From RHKX01 sp963745755 (lineage in GTDB: Bacteria > Actinomycetota > Thermoleophilia > Solirubrobacterales > 70-9), in assembly GCA_963745755.1 (NCBI GenBank), contig CAVUYP010000001.1:2356001-2420000 (forward strand): 64,000 nt of DNA. The letters are read 5' to 3'. Under the pieces are notes generated by a model. The model saw only the letters and a program-made list of their open reading frames with translations. It had not been told where the DNA came from and did no database searches. Below are positions 1 through 10,129 of this stretch, in pieces. Both the position numbers and the translations under genes were made by a program. Numbering within the stretch: position 1 is the first letter of the stretch; every line of letters starts with the position of its first letter.

Positions 1-288
1 GCCCCGGTCGAGCGCCCGCTCTCATGGGTTTGCGGGCTGGCGGTGACCAGCGACGCGACCAACACCGACGCCGCCTACAAGCTGATCAACTGGCAGGCAT
101 CGCCGGAGGCTCAGGCGATCCGCGCCGACGACGGTTACGTCGTCACCAATCCGAAGGCCATTCCGCTCGCGAACCCGGACGCGCGGAAGACGGCCGATCC
201 GAAGTCGATCGCCGACGCGATCGCGGAGACCGAGCCGCCCGACTACCAGCAATGGGTGCGGGCGTTCCGGGAGTTCCAGGCAAGTTGA
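1..288 (+). CDS. Polyamine/spermidine-type ABC transporter substrate-binding protein, 3' part
   Basis: The window opens inside this gene, so only the last 95 residues are visible. The reading frame starts at base 1 and stops at 286-288. The visible C-terminus (LSWVCGLAVTS, NTDAAYKLINW, SPEAQAI) matches the end of the next gene residue for residue over long stretches. It is therefore a second copy of a PotD-like family 1 extracellular solute-binding protein. Such proteins capture spermidine, putrescine or related cations outside the membrane and deliver them to an ABC permease. It sits 14 nt upstream of its paralogue, in the same operon as two permease genes. Substrate is not determinable from sequence. 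The signal peptide and lipobox lie outside the window. Confidence 0.85.
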   Translation, partial: APVERPLSWVCGLAVTSDATNTDAAYKLINWQASPEAQAIRADDGYVVTNPKAIPLANPDARKTADPKSIADAIAETEPPDYQQWVRAFREFQAS

Positions 289-302
289 GGAGGAGAGCGC
301 AG

Positions 303-1382
303 ATGAGAACGTCGATCTTCGCGGGCTTCATCGCCACGCTGGTATTCGCGATCGCGGGGTGCGGAGGGGGGAGTGGCGACACCGCCGTCGCACCGCCGCC
401 GGACAACCCGGACGCGCCCGCGACGGGCACGCTGAGGTTCTTCGCCTACGGCGACACCGTCGTCGACCCGATGCTCGACCCGTTCCGCAAGCAGAACCCC
501 GACCTCGACCTCAAGGTTGCGACGTTCGATTCCAACAAGGCGGCCGCGGCGAAGCTCGCCGGCGGCTTCGACGCCGACGTCGTCGAGGTCTGCACCGATG
601 AGATGCAGCCCCTGCTCGCCCGCGGACTCCTGCGCCCGCTCGACGCGAAGGCGGTGCCGGCGTTCGACCAGCTCGCCTTCGCCGACGCCCCCGAGGTGCG
701 CGACGGCAACGGCGACGTCCTCTTCGTACCCGCGTCGGCCGGTCCGCAGGGGCTGATCGTCAACACCGACGAGGTCGATCCCGCCACGGTCGACTCCTAC
801 CAGGACCTCTTCGACCCCGCCTACGCCGGCAACGCGGCGCTCGAGGCGACGCCGCTGACGGCGCTCGGAGCCGCGGCGCTCGCGCTCGGGCTCGACGATC
901 CGATGAACCTCAGCGACGACGAGGTCGAGCAGGCGAAGGAGTACCTGATCGACCACCGCGACCAGTTCCGCGCCTTCGCCGACTCGGACGCCTCGATGGT
1001 GAACCTGTTCAAGTCGGGCGAGGTCGTGATCGCCGACGGCGGCCGCGGCACCGCGCAGGCGATGGTCGACGACGGCGTGCCGGTCGAATGGATCGCCCCG
1101 AAGGAGGGCGCGCTCTCCTGGGTCTGCGGACTGGCGATCACCTCGAAGGCGCAGAACACCGACGCCGCCTACAAGCTGATCAACTACTACGCCTCCCCGG
1201 AGGCGCAGGCAATCTCCGGTGACATGGGCTTCGTCGCGATGAACCCCGATGCGCTGCCGATGGTCAGCGCCGAGTTCCGCAAGACCGCCGACCCGACCAA
1301 CCTCGAGAACGCGATCGCGCAGACCGAGCCCGACAACGCCGACGTCTACGACCGGGCATGGCAGGAATTCCAAGCCCAGTAG
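303..1382 (+). CDS. Polyamine-type ABC transporter substrate-binding lipoprotein (PotD-like)
   Basis: A 359-residue extracellular solute-binding protein. The ATG at 303 follows a strong GGAGGAG ribosome site at 289-295. The N-terminus is a lipoprotein signal (hydrophobic stretch then AIAGC), so the mature protein is probably lipid-anchored outside the membrane. The mature part begins with the PotD-like LRFFAYGDTVVDPML segment and ends in the conserved NTDAAYKLINYYASPEAQ region shared with the truncated gene before it. Its last 25 nt overlap the start of the next permease, so translation is probably coupled. It is most likely the receptor of the transporter encoded downstream. The substrate class (polyamine or a similar cation) is inferred from family only. 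Confidence 0.88.
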   Translation: MRTSIFAGFIATLVFAIAGCGGGSGDTAVAPPPDNPDAPATGTLRFFAYGDTVVDPMLDPFRKQNPDLDLKVATFDSNKAAAAKLAGGFDADVVEVCTDEMQPLLARGLLRPLDAKAVPAFDQLAFADAPEVRDGNGDVLFVPASAGPQGLIVNTDEVDPATVDSYQDLFDPAYAGNAALEATPLTALGAAALALGLDDPMNLSDDEVEQAKEYLIDHRDQFRAFADSDASMVNLFKSGEVVIADGGRGTAQAMVDDGVPVEWIAPKEGALSWVCGLAITSKAQNTDAAYKLINYYASPEAQAISGDMGFVAMNPDALPMVSAEFRKTADPTNLENAIAQTEPDNADVYDRAWQEFQAQ

Positions 1383-2236
1383 TCCGGCCCCTGGGCCACC
1401 GGCTGCGGCGGCGGCTCCCCGGCTTCGCCGGGGGGCTGCTCGTCGCCTTCGTGATGGTCGTGCTGTTCGGGCCGGTGCTGATGCTGGCGCTGTTCTCGTT
1501 CAACGACTCCTCGATCATCTCGCTGCCGTGGGAGGGCTTCACGACCCGCTGGTACCAGGAGGCCTGGGACAACGGCCAGGCCCGCGACGCGGTCGTCCAC
1601 TCGCTCGTCGTCGCGTCGGTGGTGATGGTCTTCTCGGTCGTCCTCGGGACCCTCGCCGCCTGGGGTCTGACCCGGCTGCGCTTCAAGGGGCGTGGGGCCG
1701 TCGCCGGCCTCAACGGGGCGGTCCTGGTCGTGCCCTGGCTGATCATCGGCGTCGCCGGGCTGATCTTCTTCAGCGAGCTACAGGTGCCGCTCTCGCTGGA
1801 GACGATCGCCCTGATGCATTTGGTCGTCACATTCCCGCTGGTCGTGGCGATCGTCTCCGCCGGGCTCGTCCGCTTCCAGCGCTCGCTCGAGGAGGCGGCG
1901 ATCGACCTCGGCGCCAACCAGCGGCAGATGCTCCGCTACGTCGTCTTGCCGCAGATCGGACCGTCCCTTGCGGCGGCCTCGATCTTCGCCTTCGCCTGGT
2001 CGTTCAACAACTTCGAGATCTCGTTCTTCACCGGAGGCTTCGAGCAGACGTTCCCGGTCTGGGTCTTCTCGATCCTCCGCCAGTCGGAGAACCTGCCGAT
2101 CGTCAACGCCGTCTCGACCGTGATCGCGGCGGCCCAGATCATCGCCGTGTTCGGCGCCTGGGTGCTGATCAAGAGACTGACCCGCAACGAGTCCGGCGAG
2201 GACATCACCGGCCTGCTCACCGGCGGCACGCGCTGA
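1358..2236 (+). CDS. ABC transporter permease, PotC-like
   Basis: A 292-residue integral membrane protein of the BPD transport (MetI) superfamily. A basic N-terminus is followed by the first membrane segment at about residues 22-45. The EAA loop that contacts the ATPase is visible as EEAAIDLGANQRQMLRYVVL, followed by a P-Q-I-G-P segment. The ATG at 1358 lies inside the end of the binding-protein gene (25-nt overlap), and the stop overlaps the next start in a TGATG arrangement at 2234-2238. With the next gene it forms the heteromeric channel of a polyamine-type importer. The ATPase gene is not in the window and is probably upstream. Confidence 0.88.
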   Translation: MAGIPSPVVRPLGHRLRRRLPGFAGGLLVAFVMVVLFGPVLMLALFSFNDSSIISLPWEGFTTRWYQEAWDNGQARDAVVHSLVVASVVMVFSVVLGTLAAWGLTRLRFKGRGAVAGLNGAVLVVPWLIIGVAGLIFFSELQVPLSLETIALMHLVVTFPLVVAIVSAGLVRFQRSLEEAAIDLGANQRQMLRYVVLPQIGPSLAAASIFAFAWSFNNFEISFFTGGFEQTFPVWVFSILRQSENLPIVNAVSTVIAAAQIIAVFGAWVLIKRLTRNESGEDITGLLTGGTR

Positions 2237-3138
2237 TGGAGTCGGCGTCGATCCCGGTCGAGCCCGCCGCCCCGGTCCGGTCGCGGTCGCGACGCTGGCT
2301 GCAGCCGTTCGCCTTCATGGGGGCGCCGACGGCGCTGCTGCTGCTCTTCTTCCTCGCCCCGATGCTGGTCATGGCCGGCGTCGCCCTCGACCGCGGGCTG
2401 CTCGACGGCGGTCCCGGCTTCAACCTGACGCTGACGAACTTCACCGACGTCATCACCGACCCGCTCTATCGCGAGGTGGCGCTGACGACGTTCGAGATCG
2501 CGACGGTCGCGATGCTCGTCCAGCTGATCGTCGCCGTCCCGCTCGCCTACGTGATCGCCTTCAAGTCGGGTCGCTGGCAGCTGCCGATCCTGCTCTTCCT
2601 CGTCCTCGCCGACGAGCTCAACCCGATGGTCCGGATCTACGCCTGGCGGATGCTGCTCGGCCGCGAAGGGCTGATCAACGAGGCGCTGATGCGGATCGGG
2701 ATCATCAACCACCCGATCGACGCACTGCTGTTCAGCCAGTTCGCGGTCACGTTGGTGCTCTCGACCAGTTACCTCACCTACACGGTGATCCCGATCTACG
2801 CGGCGATGAAGGCGATCGACGGCAACGTCTTCGAGGCCGCTCGCGACCTCGGGGCCGGCTGGTGGACGACGACCCGCCGGGTGCTGCTGCCGCTGATCGC
2901 CCCCGGGATCTTCGTCTCGCTGCTGCTCGTCTACATCCCGCTGTTCACCGACTTCGCGAGCCCGGCACTGGTCGGCGGGACGAGCGGCTACATGCTCGGC
3001 AACGTCGTCAACGACCTCGTGCTCGAGTCCGGGGATCTCAACCGCGGCGCGGCGATGAGCATCATCATGCTGGCGCTCTCGGCGCTGTTCGCGCTCGTCG
3101 CCTACCGCCTCGCCCGGATCAACAGGCTGGAGAGCTGA
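2236..3138 (+). CDS. ABC transporter permease, PotB-like
   Basis: A 300-residue membrane protein and the second permease of the polyamine-type importer. The ATG at 2236 shares its A with the TGA of the preceding permease, so I chose this start. A basic N-terminus (RSRSRRW) precedes TM1 at about residues 30-52. The coupling loop reads FEAARDLGAGWWTTTRRVLL, the usual EAA motif with a conserved glycine. Gene order binding protein, PotC-like, PotB-like, then an oxidoreductase 4 nt later suggests one transcript. Family membership is clear. The exact substrate is inferred. Confidence 0.88.
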   Translation: MESASIPVEPAAPVRSRSRRWLQPFAFMGAPTALLLLFFLAPMLVMAGVALDRGLLDGGPGFNLTLTNFTDVITDPLYREVALTTFEIATVAMLVQLIVAVPLAYVIAFKSGRWQLPILLFLVLADELNPMVRIYAWRMLLGREGLINEALMRIGIINHPIDALLFSQFAVTLVLSTSYLTYTVIPIYAAMKAIDGNVFEAARDLGAGWWTTTRRVLLPLIAPGIFVSLLLVYIPLFTDFASPALVGGTSGYMLGNVVNDLVLESGDLNRGAAMSIIMLALSALFALVAYRLARINRLES

Positions 3139-3142
3139 CGCG

Positions 3143-4775
3143 ATGGCGGGACGCTACGACGCCGTGATCGTCGGCGCGGGCCACAACGGCCTCGTCGCCG
3201 GCTTCTACCTCGCTCGCGCCGGCCTGCGGCCGCTGATCCTCGAGCGCCGCGAGCTCGTCGGCGGCGCCTGCGTGACCGAGCAGTTCGCTCCCGGTTTCCA
3301 TGCTTCGACCGGCGCCTACGTGATCAGCATGCTCCGCGAGCCGGTCTGGCGCGACATGCGGCTGGCCGAGCGCGGCATCGTCATCGACACCGCCGGGCCC
3401 TCGCTGTACGGCTTCCCCGGCGGCGAGCGGCTGCTGCTCGGCGACGACATTCCCGCCTCGCAGGCCGAGATCGGCCGCTTCTCGGCCGCCGACGCCCGCG
3501 CTCTGCCCGAGTTCGAGGCCGCCCTCGGACGGCTCGCCGACGTGGTCGGCGCCGCTGATCGACACGACGCCGCCGGACCCCGGCCACGTCAGCCTCGGCG
3601 AGCTGCCGGCGTTGCTGAAGCTGGCCGGTACGGCGCGCCGCCACCGCGCGGCGATCAACGACGCGCTCTTCCTGTTCGCCACCTCCTGCACCCAGTACCT
3701 CGGCGAGTTCTTCGAGTCCGAGGTCGTCCGGGCGGCGCTCGGCTGGCATGCGATCAACGACTCGATCGCCGGCCCGTCGACGCCGGGGACGGCCTACGTG
3801 CTCCTCCACGACCACGCCGCCGAGCAGGCCGGGGGAGGGTTGCGCACCTGGGGGTTCGTCCGCGGCGGCATCGGCCTCGTCACCGAGGCGATGGCCGACG
3901 CAGCGCGTGAGGCCGGCGCCGAGATCCGCACCTCCGCCGAGGTCGAGCGGGTCGTCGTCAGCGACGGCCGGGCGACCGGGGTCGAGCTGGCCGACGGGTC
4001 GATCGTCGCCGCCGACCGGGTCCTCTCCAACGCCGACCCGCTGCGCACCTTCTTCGGCCTCGTCGGCGAGGACCTGCTGCCCGACCGCTTCAGCGCATCG
4101 CTGCGCAACTACCGCTGCGAGGGTACGAGCGTGAAGATCAACCTCGCCGTCGACCGGCTCCCCGAGGTGACCGGGATGCCCGGCGGCCGGCAGCCGTACC
4201 TGGGCGGGATCATGGAGTTCGGCGGGTTCGTCACCGCCATGGACCGGGCCCAGTTCGAGGCCCGCTCCGGCCGCCTCGGCGCCGACCCGCACGTCGAGGT
4301 CTGCATCCCGACCTTCCACGATCCCTCGCTCGCCCCCGACGGCAAGCACGTGCTGACCGTCGACGTCAACTCCCAGCCCTACTCGCTGAACGCCGATCAG
4401 GGCAGCTGGGACGACAACCGCGACCCCGTCGCCGACCGCGCCGTCGCCGCGCTCGAGGGCTACATGCCCGGGCTCACCGACTCGATCGAGGCCCGGCAGG
4501 TCCTCAGCCCGCTCGACCTCGAGCGCCTGCTCGGCCTGACCGGCGGCCACGCCCTGCACGGCGACATGTCGTTCGACCAGCTCTTCAACCTGCGCCCGGT
4601 CCGCGGCCACGCCGACTACCGGACGCCGATCGCGAACCTCTATCTGTGCGGCGCCGGCACCCACCCCGGCGGCGGCGTCAGCGGCGCCAACGGCCGCAAC
4701 TGCGCCCGTGAGGTGCTTCGCGACGTGCGCAGCCCCCTCGAGCGGCTCCGCGGCCGCCTCGCCCGCCGCAACTAG
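3143..4775 (+). CDS. FAD-dependent oxidoreductase, PYROXD2/phytoene desaturase-like (one frameshift)
   Basis: A flavoprotein of about 543 residues (COG1233 type). The FAD-binding Rossmann motif VIVGAGHNGLVAG lies at residues 8-20. The C-terminal FAD contact YLCGAGTHPGGGVSGANG lies near residues 505-525. The frame breaks at about 3548: upstream it ends ...LADVV, and one extra base (a doubled G in GTCGGCGCC) throws it out. Skipping that base continues APLIDTTPPDPG without loss. Length and both motifs fit the family, so the shift looks like a sequence error or a very recent lesion. It lies 4 nt after the polyamine-type permease, which suggests that it oxidises the imported amine or a derivative. 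That function is inference. Confidence 0.8.
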
Positions 4776-4778
4776 CCG

Positions 4779-6740
<1,962 letters not shown>

Positions 6741-6776
6741 CGCGCCTCCTCCGTTGCTGCCACTCCGACCGGCCGT

Positions 6777-6782
6777 AACTTA
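6777..6782 (-). promoter_or_regulatory. Putative -10 box for acsA
   Basis: TAAGTT on the minus strand, 36 nt before the acsA start codon, fits the loose TANNNT form. A Shine-Dalgarno sequence lies between. No convincing -35 box was seen. The divergent peptidase gene has its own candidate box at 6852-6857. Confidence 0.35.
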
Positions 6783-6851
6783 GCCAACTGCGCCGGTCCG
6801 CAGCTTTCGGGTCGGTGCCGTGTTGTGGGGGTCAGACCGCGGGCGACCCAT

Positions 6852-6857
6852 TACCGT
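6852..6857 (+). promoter_or_regulatory. Putative -10 box for the trypsin-like peptidase gene
   Basis: TACCGT lies 13 nt before the ATG at 6871, with no Shine-Dalgarno sequence between them. This implies a very short or absent leader. The same hexamer precedes ctaA (47013) and topA (56368). Confidence 0.4.
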
Positions 6858-6870
6858 CCCGTCTGCTCCG

Positions 6871-7884
6871 ATGCCGCCCCGCAAAGCCACACTTCGCGTG
6901 ATCCCGCTCGCCGCCGTCCTGGCGGCGCTGCTGCTGCCCGCTGCCGCGAGCGCCGGGCCGGTCACGATCGACGTCGACCAGTCGGCGGCCGCGGTTCGCG
7001 ATTACTGGACGAAGGCGCGGATGCGGCACGCCGATCCGGTCCCGGTTCCGGTCGAGCCGGCCGGCGCCGCTCCGTCCCCCGCTCCGGCCGAGTCCGGGGC
7101 TCCGACCTACGTGCCCCCGGCGGGCGGCGGCGCCCGGCTGTTCCGCGGCACCGCGTCCGGCTCCGGGTCGGGCTCGCGGGTGGCGACGCCGGTGCTCGAC
7201 CCGGCGGCGAAGGGGGTCCGGGCCCACGGCAAGGTCTTCTTCACGGTCCGCGGCGGCAGCGCCGCGGGGGACTACGTGTGCTCGGGAACGGCGATCAACA
7301 GCCGCAAGCGCAACGTCGTCTGGACCGCCGGCCACTGCGTCTACGACGCCGAGGACGGCGGCGGCAGGTCGATCAATTTCGCGTTCGCGCCCGCCTACAA
7401 CGCCCACGATGCCCCCTACGGTCTCTGGCCCGCCAAGACGCTGGCGACGACAAGGCAGTGGAAGCGAGACACGAACCTCCGCTACGACCTCGGCGCCGCC
7501 GTCGTCCGCCGCCGCGGCGGCAGGCAGCTGCAGTCGGTCGTCGGCGCTCGCGGGATCGGCTTCAACCAGCCGCGTGACCAGGACTTCGCGATCTTCGGCT
7601 ATCCGGCCACCCTGCCGTTCACCGGCGAGATCGAATACAGCTGCGCGAGCTCGAACCGGGGCAGCGACTCCCCCGGCGTCGGCGGCCCGAATACGGTCCG
7701 GGCCAGCTGCGACATGACCGCCGGCTCGAGCGGCGGCGGCTGGATCGCCGGCCGGACGCTGCTCTCGGTGACCAGCTACGGCTACCCGACCGAGCCCGGC
7801 ATCCTCTACGGCCCCTATCTCGGGCGGGCGGCCAAGAAGCTCTACAAGCGAGTCCGCGGCAAGCGGCCGCGCGGCAAGCGGTAG
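6871..7884 (+). CDS. Secreted trypsin-like serine peptidase
   Basis: A 337-residue exported serine endopeptidase of the chymotrypsin/V8-like fold. I chose the ATG at 6871 because it begins a clear signal peptide (MPPRKATLRVIP, then a hydrophobic core ending AAASAG). The catalytic His is in VVWTAGHCVYDAE. An Asp is likely in YDLGAAVV. The nucleophile Ser is in DMTAGSSGGGWI. A proline/alanine-rich linker precedes the domain at about residues 55-85. The C-terminus is strongly basic (KKLYKRVRGKRPRGKR), which could bind the cell surface or nucleic acid. Substrate is unknown. It is divergent from acsA and its stop codon lies inside a small hairpin shared with the convergent gene. Confidence 0.85.
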   Translation: MPPRKATLRVIPLAAVLAALLLPAAASAGPVTIDVDQSAAAVRDYWTKARMRHADPVPVPVEPAGAAPSPAPAESGAPTYVPPAGGGARLFRGTASGSGSGSRVATPVLDPAAKGVRAHGKVFFTVRGGSAAGDYVCSGTAINSRKRNVVWTAGHCVYDAEDGGGRSINFAFAPAYNAHDAPYGLWPAKTLATTRQWKRDTNLRYDLGAAVVRRRGGRQLQSVVGARGIGFNQPRDQDFAIFGYPATLPFTGEIEYSCASSNRGSDSPGVGGPNTVRASCDMTAGSSGGGWIAGRTLLSVTSYGYPTEPGILYGPYLGRAAKKLYKRVRGKRPRGKR

Positions 7885-7897
7885 CCGCTGCGGCTAC
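7881..7897. terminator. Short hairpin spanning two convergent stop codons
   Basis: GTAGCCG, a CTG loop and CGGCTAC form a 7-bp stem with a 3-nt loop. The stem contains the TAG of the plus-strand peptidase (7882-7884) and the reversed stop of the minus-strand ThyX-like gene (7894-7896). There is no T-run. It may act as a compact bidirectional terminator. That role is inferred from position only. Confidence 0.35.
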
Positions 7898-9498
7898 TTC
7901 GCCAGCGCCGCGCGCCGGCGGTGAGTGCGGATCTCGCTCATGATCCGCTCCAGGCGTGGCTCGGAGCTCGAGTCGACGTGCCGCATCGCGGCGCCGATCG
8001 CCGGATGGACGGCGCTGATCTGCTCGTGCATCGCCTGGGCGACGGCGCGGTAGGTGGGGTGGCCCTCGCGGCCGGAGCGGAGCTCGCAGACGTGCATGGC
8101 CTCGCGGGCGTTCATGTCGAGGACGTAGCGGATCCGATAGCCGAGGCAGAGCGCGTAGGGGGCGAGCTCGGGCATTCCCGCCGTCTCGAGGCGGTGGAAC
8201 TCGTCGCGCGAGATCTCCAGCGCCCGCTCGTACTCGTCGCCGGCGCCGGCATCGGCGACCTCCTCGGGCACCCCGGCACCGAGGTCGGGGCCGAGCGACT
8301 GCCATTGGCAGGTCAGCATCCGGTGCCGCTGCATGTCGCGGAATCCGCCGTAGTCGGAGACGATCTCGAACCGATAGCGGACCGCCTCCCAGCCTCGACC
8401 CGGCCGGTGGCGGCGATTGCCGCGCTCGCCGACGAGGTCGGCGAGGATGCCCTCGCGCTCGATCGGGTCGAGGGTGCCGAGCCGGCTCGCGATCTCGCTC
8501 TCGGGAAGACCCGTCGACTCGTACAGGCAGGCGGCGAGCAGCAGGTCCTCGTCGCCGTCGACGTGGAGCAGCTCGACCGTGGGCGCGTCGGGTCCGCCGC
8601 GCCGGTCGAGGCCGAGCCGGGCGACCCAGCGCTCGGTGTCGGCCCGGCGCTGCTCGAGGTAGGAGATCCACTCGCCGCCGCGCTCGGGCCGGCCGACCCG
8701 CGAGATGAAGCTGGGGATGACCGCGCCGAGCTCCTCATGGGCCATCGCCCCGACCTCGCGGGCCTCCGGGAGCGGCGAGGAGGCGAGGCGGAGCAGGAGC
8801 TGCTCGTAGGCCTGCCCCGACGCGTAGATGCCGACGTGGGAGAGGGTCGAGGCGGGCAGCAGGCCGCGGAGCAGATCGAGCGCCTTCGCCTTGATCGAGC
8901 GCTCCCAGGCGCCCTGCGGCTCCTCGCCGCGCGGCCAGCGCTGCTCCGCCCAGGCTCGCACCCGCTTCAGCGTCGCCGAGTAGATCGTGAAGATCTCGTC
9001 CATCGCCGCGCCGAACTCGGGCCCGAGCTCGGCGTCGCGCCAGTAGCGCCAGCTCCCCGGGGCGCCTTGTTCGAGGTCGGCGGCCATCGGCGTGTCGTAG
9101 GGGATGTAGCGGGTCGACTGCTCCAGATAGGCGGCGAGCCGCCCGCGCTGCAGGACCTTGGTGAGGACGTTGCTGACCCACTCGCAGGCGAGGTGGGCGC
9201 CGCCGAGCTGGGCGACGGAGTCGTCGCCGTAGCCGATGAAGATCCGCTCGTAGAGCTGCGCGGCCCGCTCGCCCTCGGCGCCGTCGAACGGACGGGCACC
9301 CGCCGGGGCGTCGGCGGCGAACTCGTCGAGGTAGAGCCTCCGCAGCGTCCCCTGATAGCGCGAGTAGCGGGCGAACAGCGCGCCCTTGACGGTCTCGGGC
9401 AGATTCGTCAGCGCGAACACCGGCCGGTCGAGGTTGCTGAAGTGAGGCACGAGAGCTCTCCGCTCCGCCTCGGTGAAGGTTTCGACCGGGTAATTCAA
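7894..9498 (-). CDS. Double-domain ThyX-like (FAD-dependent thymidylate synthase family) protein
   Basis: A 534-residue protein with two ThyX-like halves; standalone ThyX is about 220-260 residues. The N-terminal half has RGRLAAYLEQSTRY near residue 118, and the C-terminal half has QRHRMLTCQWQS near residue 388. Both resemble the ThyX motif RHRxxSxNxxSxR, but neither matches it. The C-terminal half also keeps the HPTYRAVAQAMHEQI and HP-A-IG pattern seen near the ThyX C-terminus. ThyX makes dTMP from dUMP with FAD and methylene-folate. Because both signatures are altered, catalytic activity is uncertain and the protein could be a divergent paralogue with another role. It stands alone, followed by a convergent peptidase gene. 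Confidence 0.75.
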   Translation of the reverse strand: MNYPVETFTEAERRALVPHFSNLDRPVFALTNLPETVKGALFARYSRYQGTLRRLYLDEFAADAPAGARPFDGAEGERAAQLYERIFIGYGDDSVAQLGGAHLACEWVSNVLTKVLQRGRLAAYLEQSTRYIPYDTPMAADLEQGAPGSWRYWRDAELGPEFGAAMDEIFTIYSATLKRVRAWAEQRWPRGEEPQGAWERSIKAKALDLLRGLLPASTLSHVGIYASGQAYEQLLLRLASSPLPEAREVGAMAHEELGAVIPSFISRVGRPERGGEWISYLEQRRADTERWVARLGLDRRGGPDAPTVELLHVDGDEDLLLAACLYESTGLPESEIASRLGTLDPIEREGILADLVGERGNRRHRPGRGWEAVRYRFEIVSDYGGFRDMQRHRMLTCQWQSLGPDLGAGVPEEVADAGAGDEYERALEISRDEFHRLETAGMPELAPYALCLGYRIRYVLDMNAREAMHVCELRSGREGHPTYRAVAQAMHEQISAVHPAIGAAMRHVDSSSEPRLERIMSEIRTHRRRAALAK

Positions 9499-9538
9499 GG
9501 GGGCGACGATGCTACGAAGTCGAGCGGCGAATGCGCCT

Positions 9539-9907
9539 TCAGCCCTCGGAGGCCGCTTGTCGAGGCGGTGTCTCGATCAGCTCGATCCGGTGTCCGGCCG
9601 GCGCCGCGACGACGACGCGCCGCGATCCCCAGTGGCGTCGCCGCTCGGAGACCTCGAAGCCGGAGGCCGCGAGGTCCTCGACCGCCGGCCCGAGCGGGCT
9701 GAGGACGAAGGCGGCGTGGCCGACCGCTGGTGCGGTTGGGTTCTCGACCAGCGCCAGGTGGACCTGCGTGCCGGAACGCTCGAACCAGCGGAAGCCGTCG
9801 CCGAGAGCTGCCGGCACCGGGACCGGCTCGAAGCCGATCGCTCCGAGCAGCTCCGCGAACCGGTCGACGTCGGCCGCGGTCACCTCCAGCGTCACGTGGT
9901 GGAGCAT
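9539..9907 (-). CDS. VOC (glyoxalase/bleomycin resistance-type) family protein
   Basis: A 122-residue single-domain vicinal-oxygen-chelate protein. I chose the ATG at 9907, which starts MLHHVTLEVTAADVDRFAELL, the usual first beta-alpha unit. Further upstream the frame runs only into repeat DNA. A metal-site His (HVTLEV) and the late GHRIELIETP strand, with a Glu ligand, are visible. VOC proteins include isomerases, dioxygenases and resistance proteins, so the substrate cannot be assigned. It ends 40 nt upstream of the ThyX-like gene on the same strand, so the two may be co-transcribed. Short tandem repeats and a palindromic element fill its upstream region. Confidence 0.75.
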   Translation of the reverse strand: MLHHVTLEVTAADVDRFAELLGAIGFEPVPVPAALGDGFRWFERSGTQVHLALVENPTAPAVGHAAFVLSPLGPAVEDLAASGFEVSERRRHWGSRRVVVAAPAGHRIELIETPPRQAASEG

Positions 9908-9951
9908 GTCCGCACCGTAGGGAACGCGCCGCCCCGCCCGCCGCCGCCCCA

Positions 9952-10022
9952 ATCCCACGCCGAGGTCGTCCCCATCCCCGCCGAGGTCGTCCCCATCCCA
10001 CGCCGAGGTCGTCCCCATCCCA
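9952..10022. repeat. Short tandem repeat, about 3.5 copies of a 21-22-nt unit
   Basis: Unit starts are at 9952, 9974, 9995 and 10017. The core ATCCCACGCCGAGGTCG is followed by TCCCC. The second unit lacks one base, and the last unit runs straight into the left arm of the palindromic element at 10023, which shares the sequence CGCCGAGGTCG. It has no spacers of CRISPR type. It lies between the VOC start and the nuoN 3' end. Confidence 0.85.
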
Positions 10023-10073
10023 CGCCGAGGTCGAGGAAAGGGGCAACTGTCACCGGTTTCCTCGACCTCGGCG
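10023..10073 (-). repeat. Palindromic element, copy 1 of 3
   Basis: The 17-nt arms CGCCGAGGTCGAGGAAA (10023-10039) and its exact complement (10057-10073) flank a 17-nt middle. On the minus strand the middle contains GGTGACAGTTGCC, which folds further with G-U pairs to leave a CAG loop, interrupted only by two C-C mismatches. It lies 56 nt 3' of the nuoN stop on the nuoN strand. Copies 2 and 3 are at 23303 and 48132. It could be a terminator, an mRNA-end stabiliser or a dispersed repeat. Confidence 0.85.
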
Positions 10074-10129
10074 CAGGGGGCGCCGACCGGCGGAAGCAGA
10101 CGCGCGGCGGAGGATTCCGCCGCAGTGAT

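Noticed and set aside
9952..10022. Possible CRISPR array
   Set aside because: The 21-22-nt units are directly adjacent with no unique spacers, and no cas genes lie nearby. It is a simple tandem repeat.
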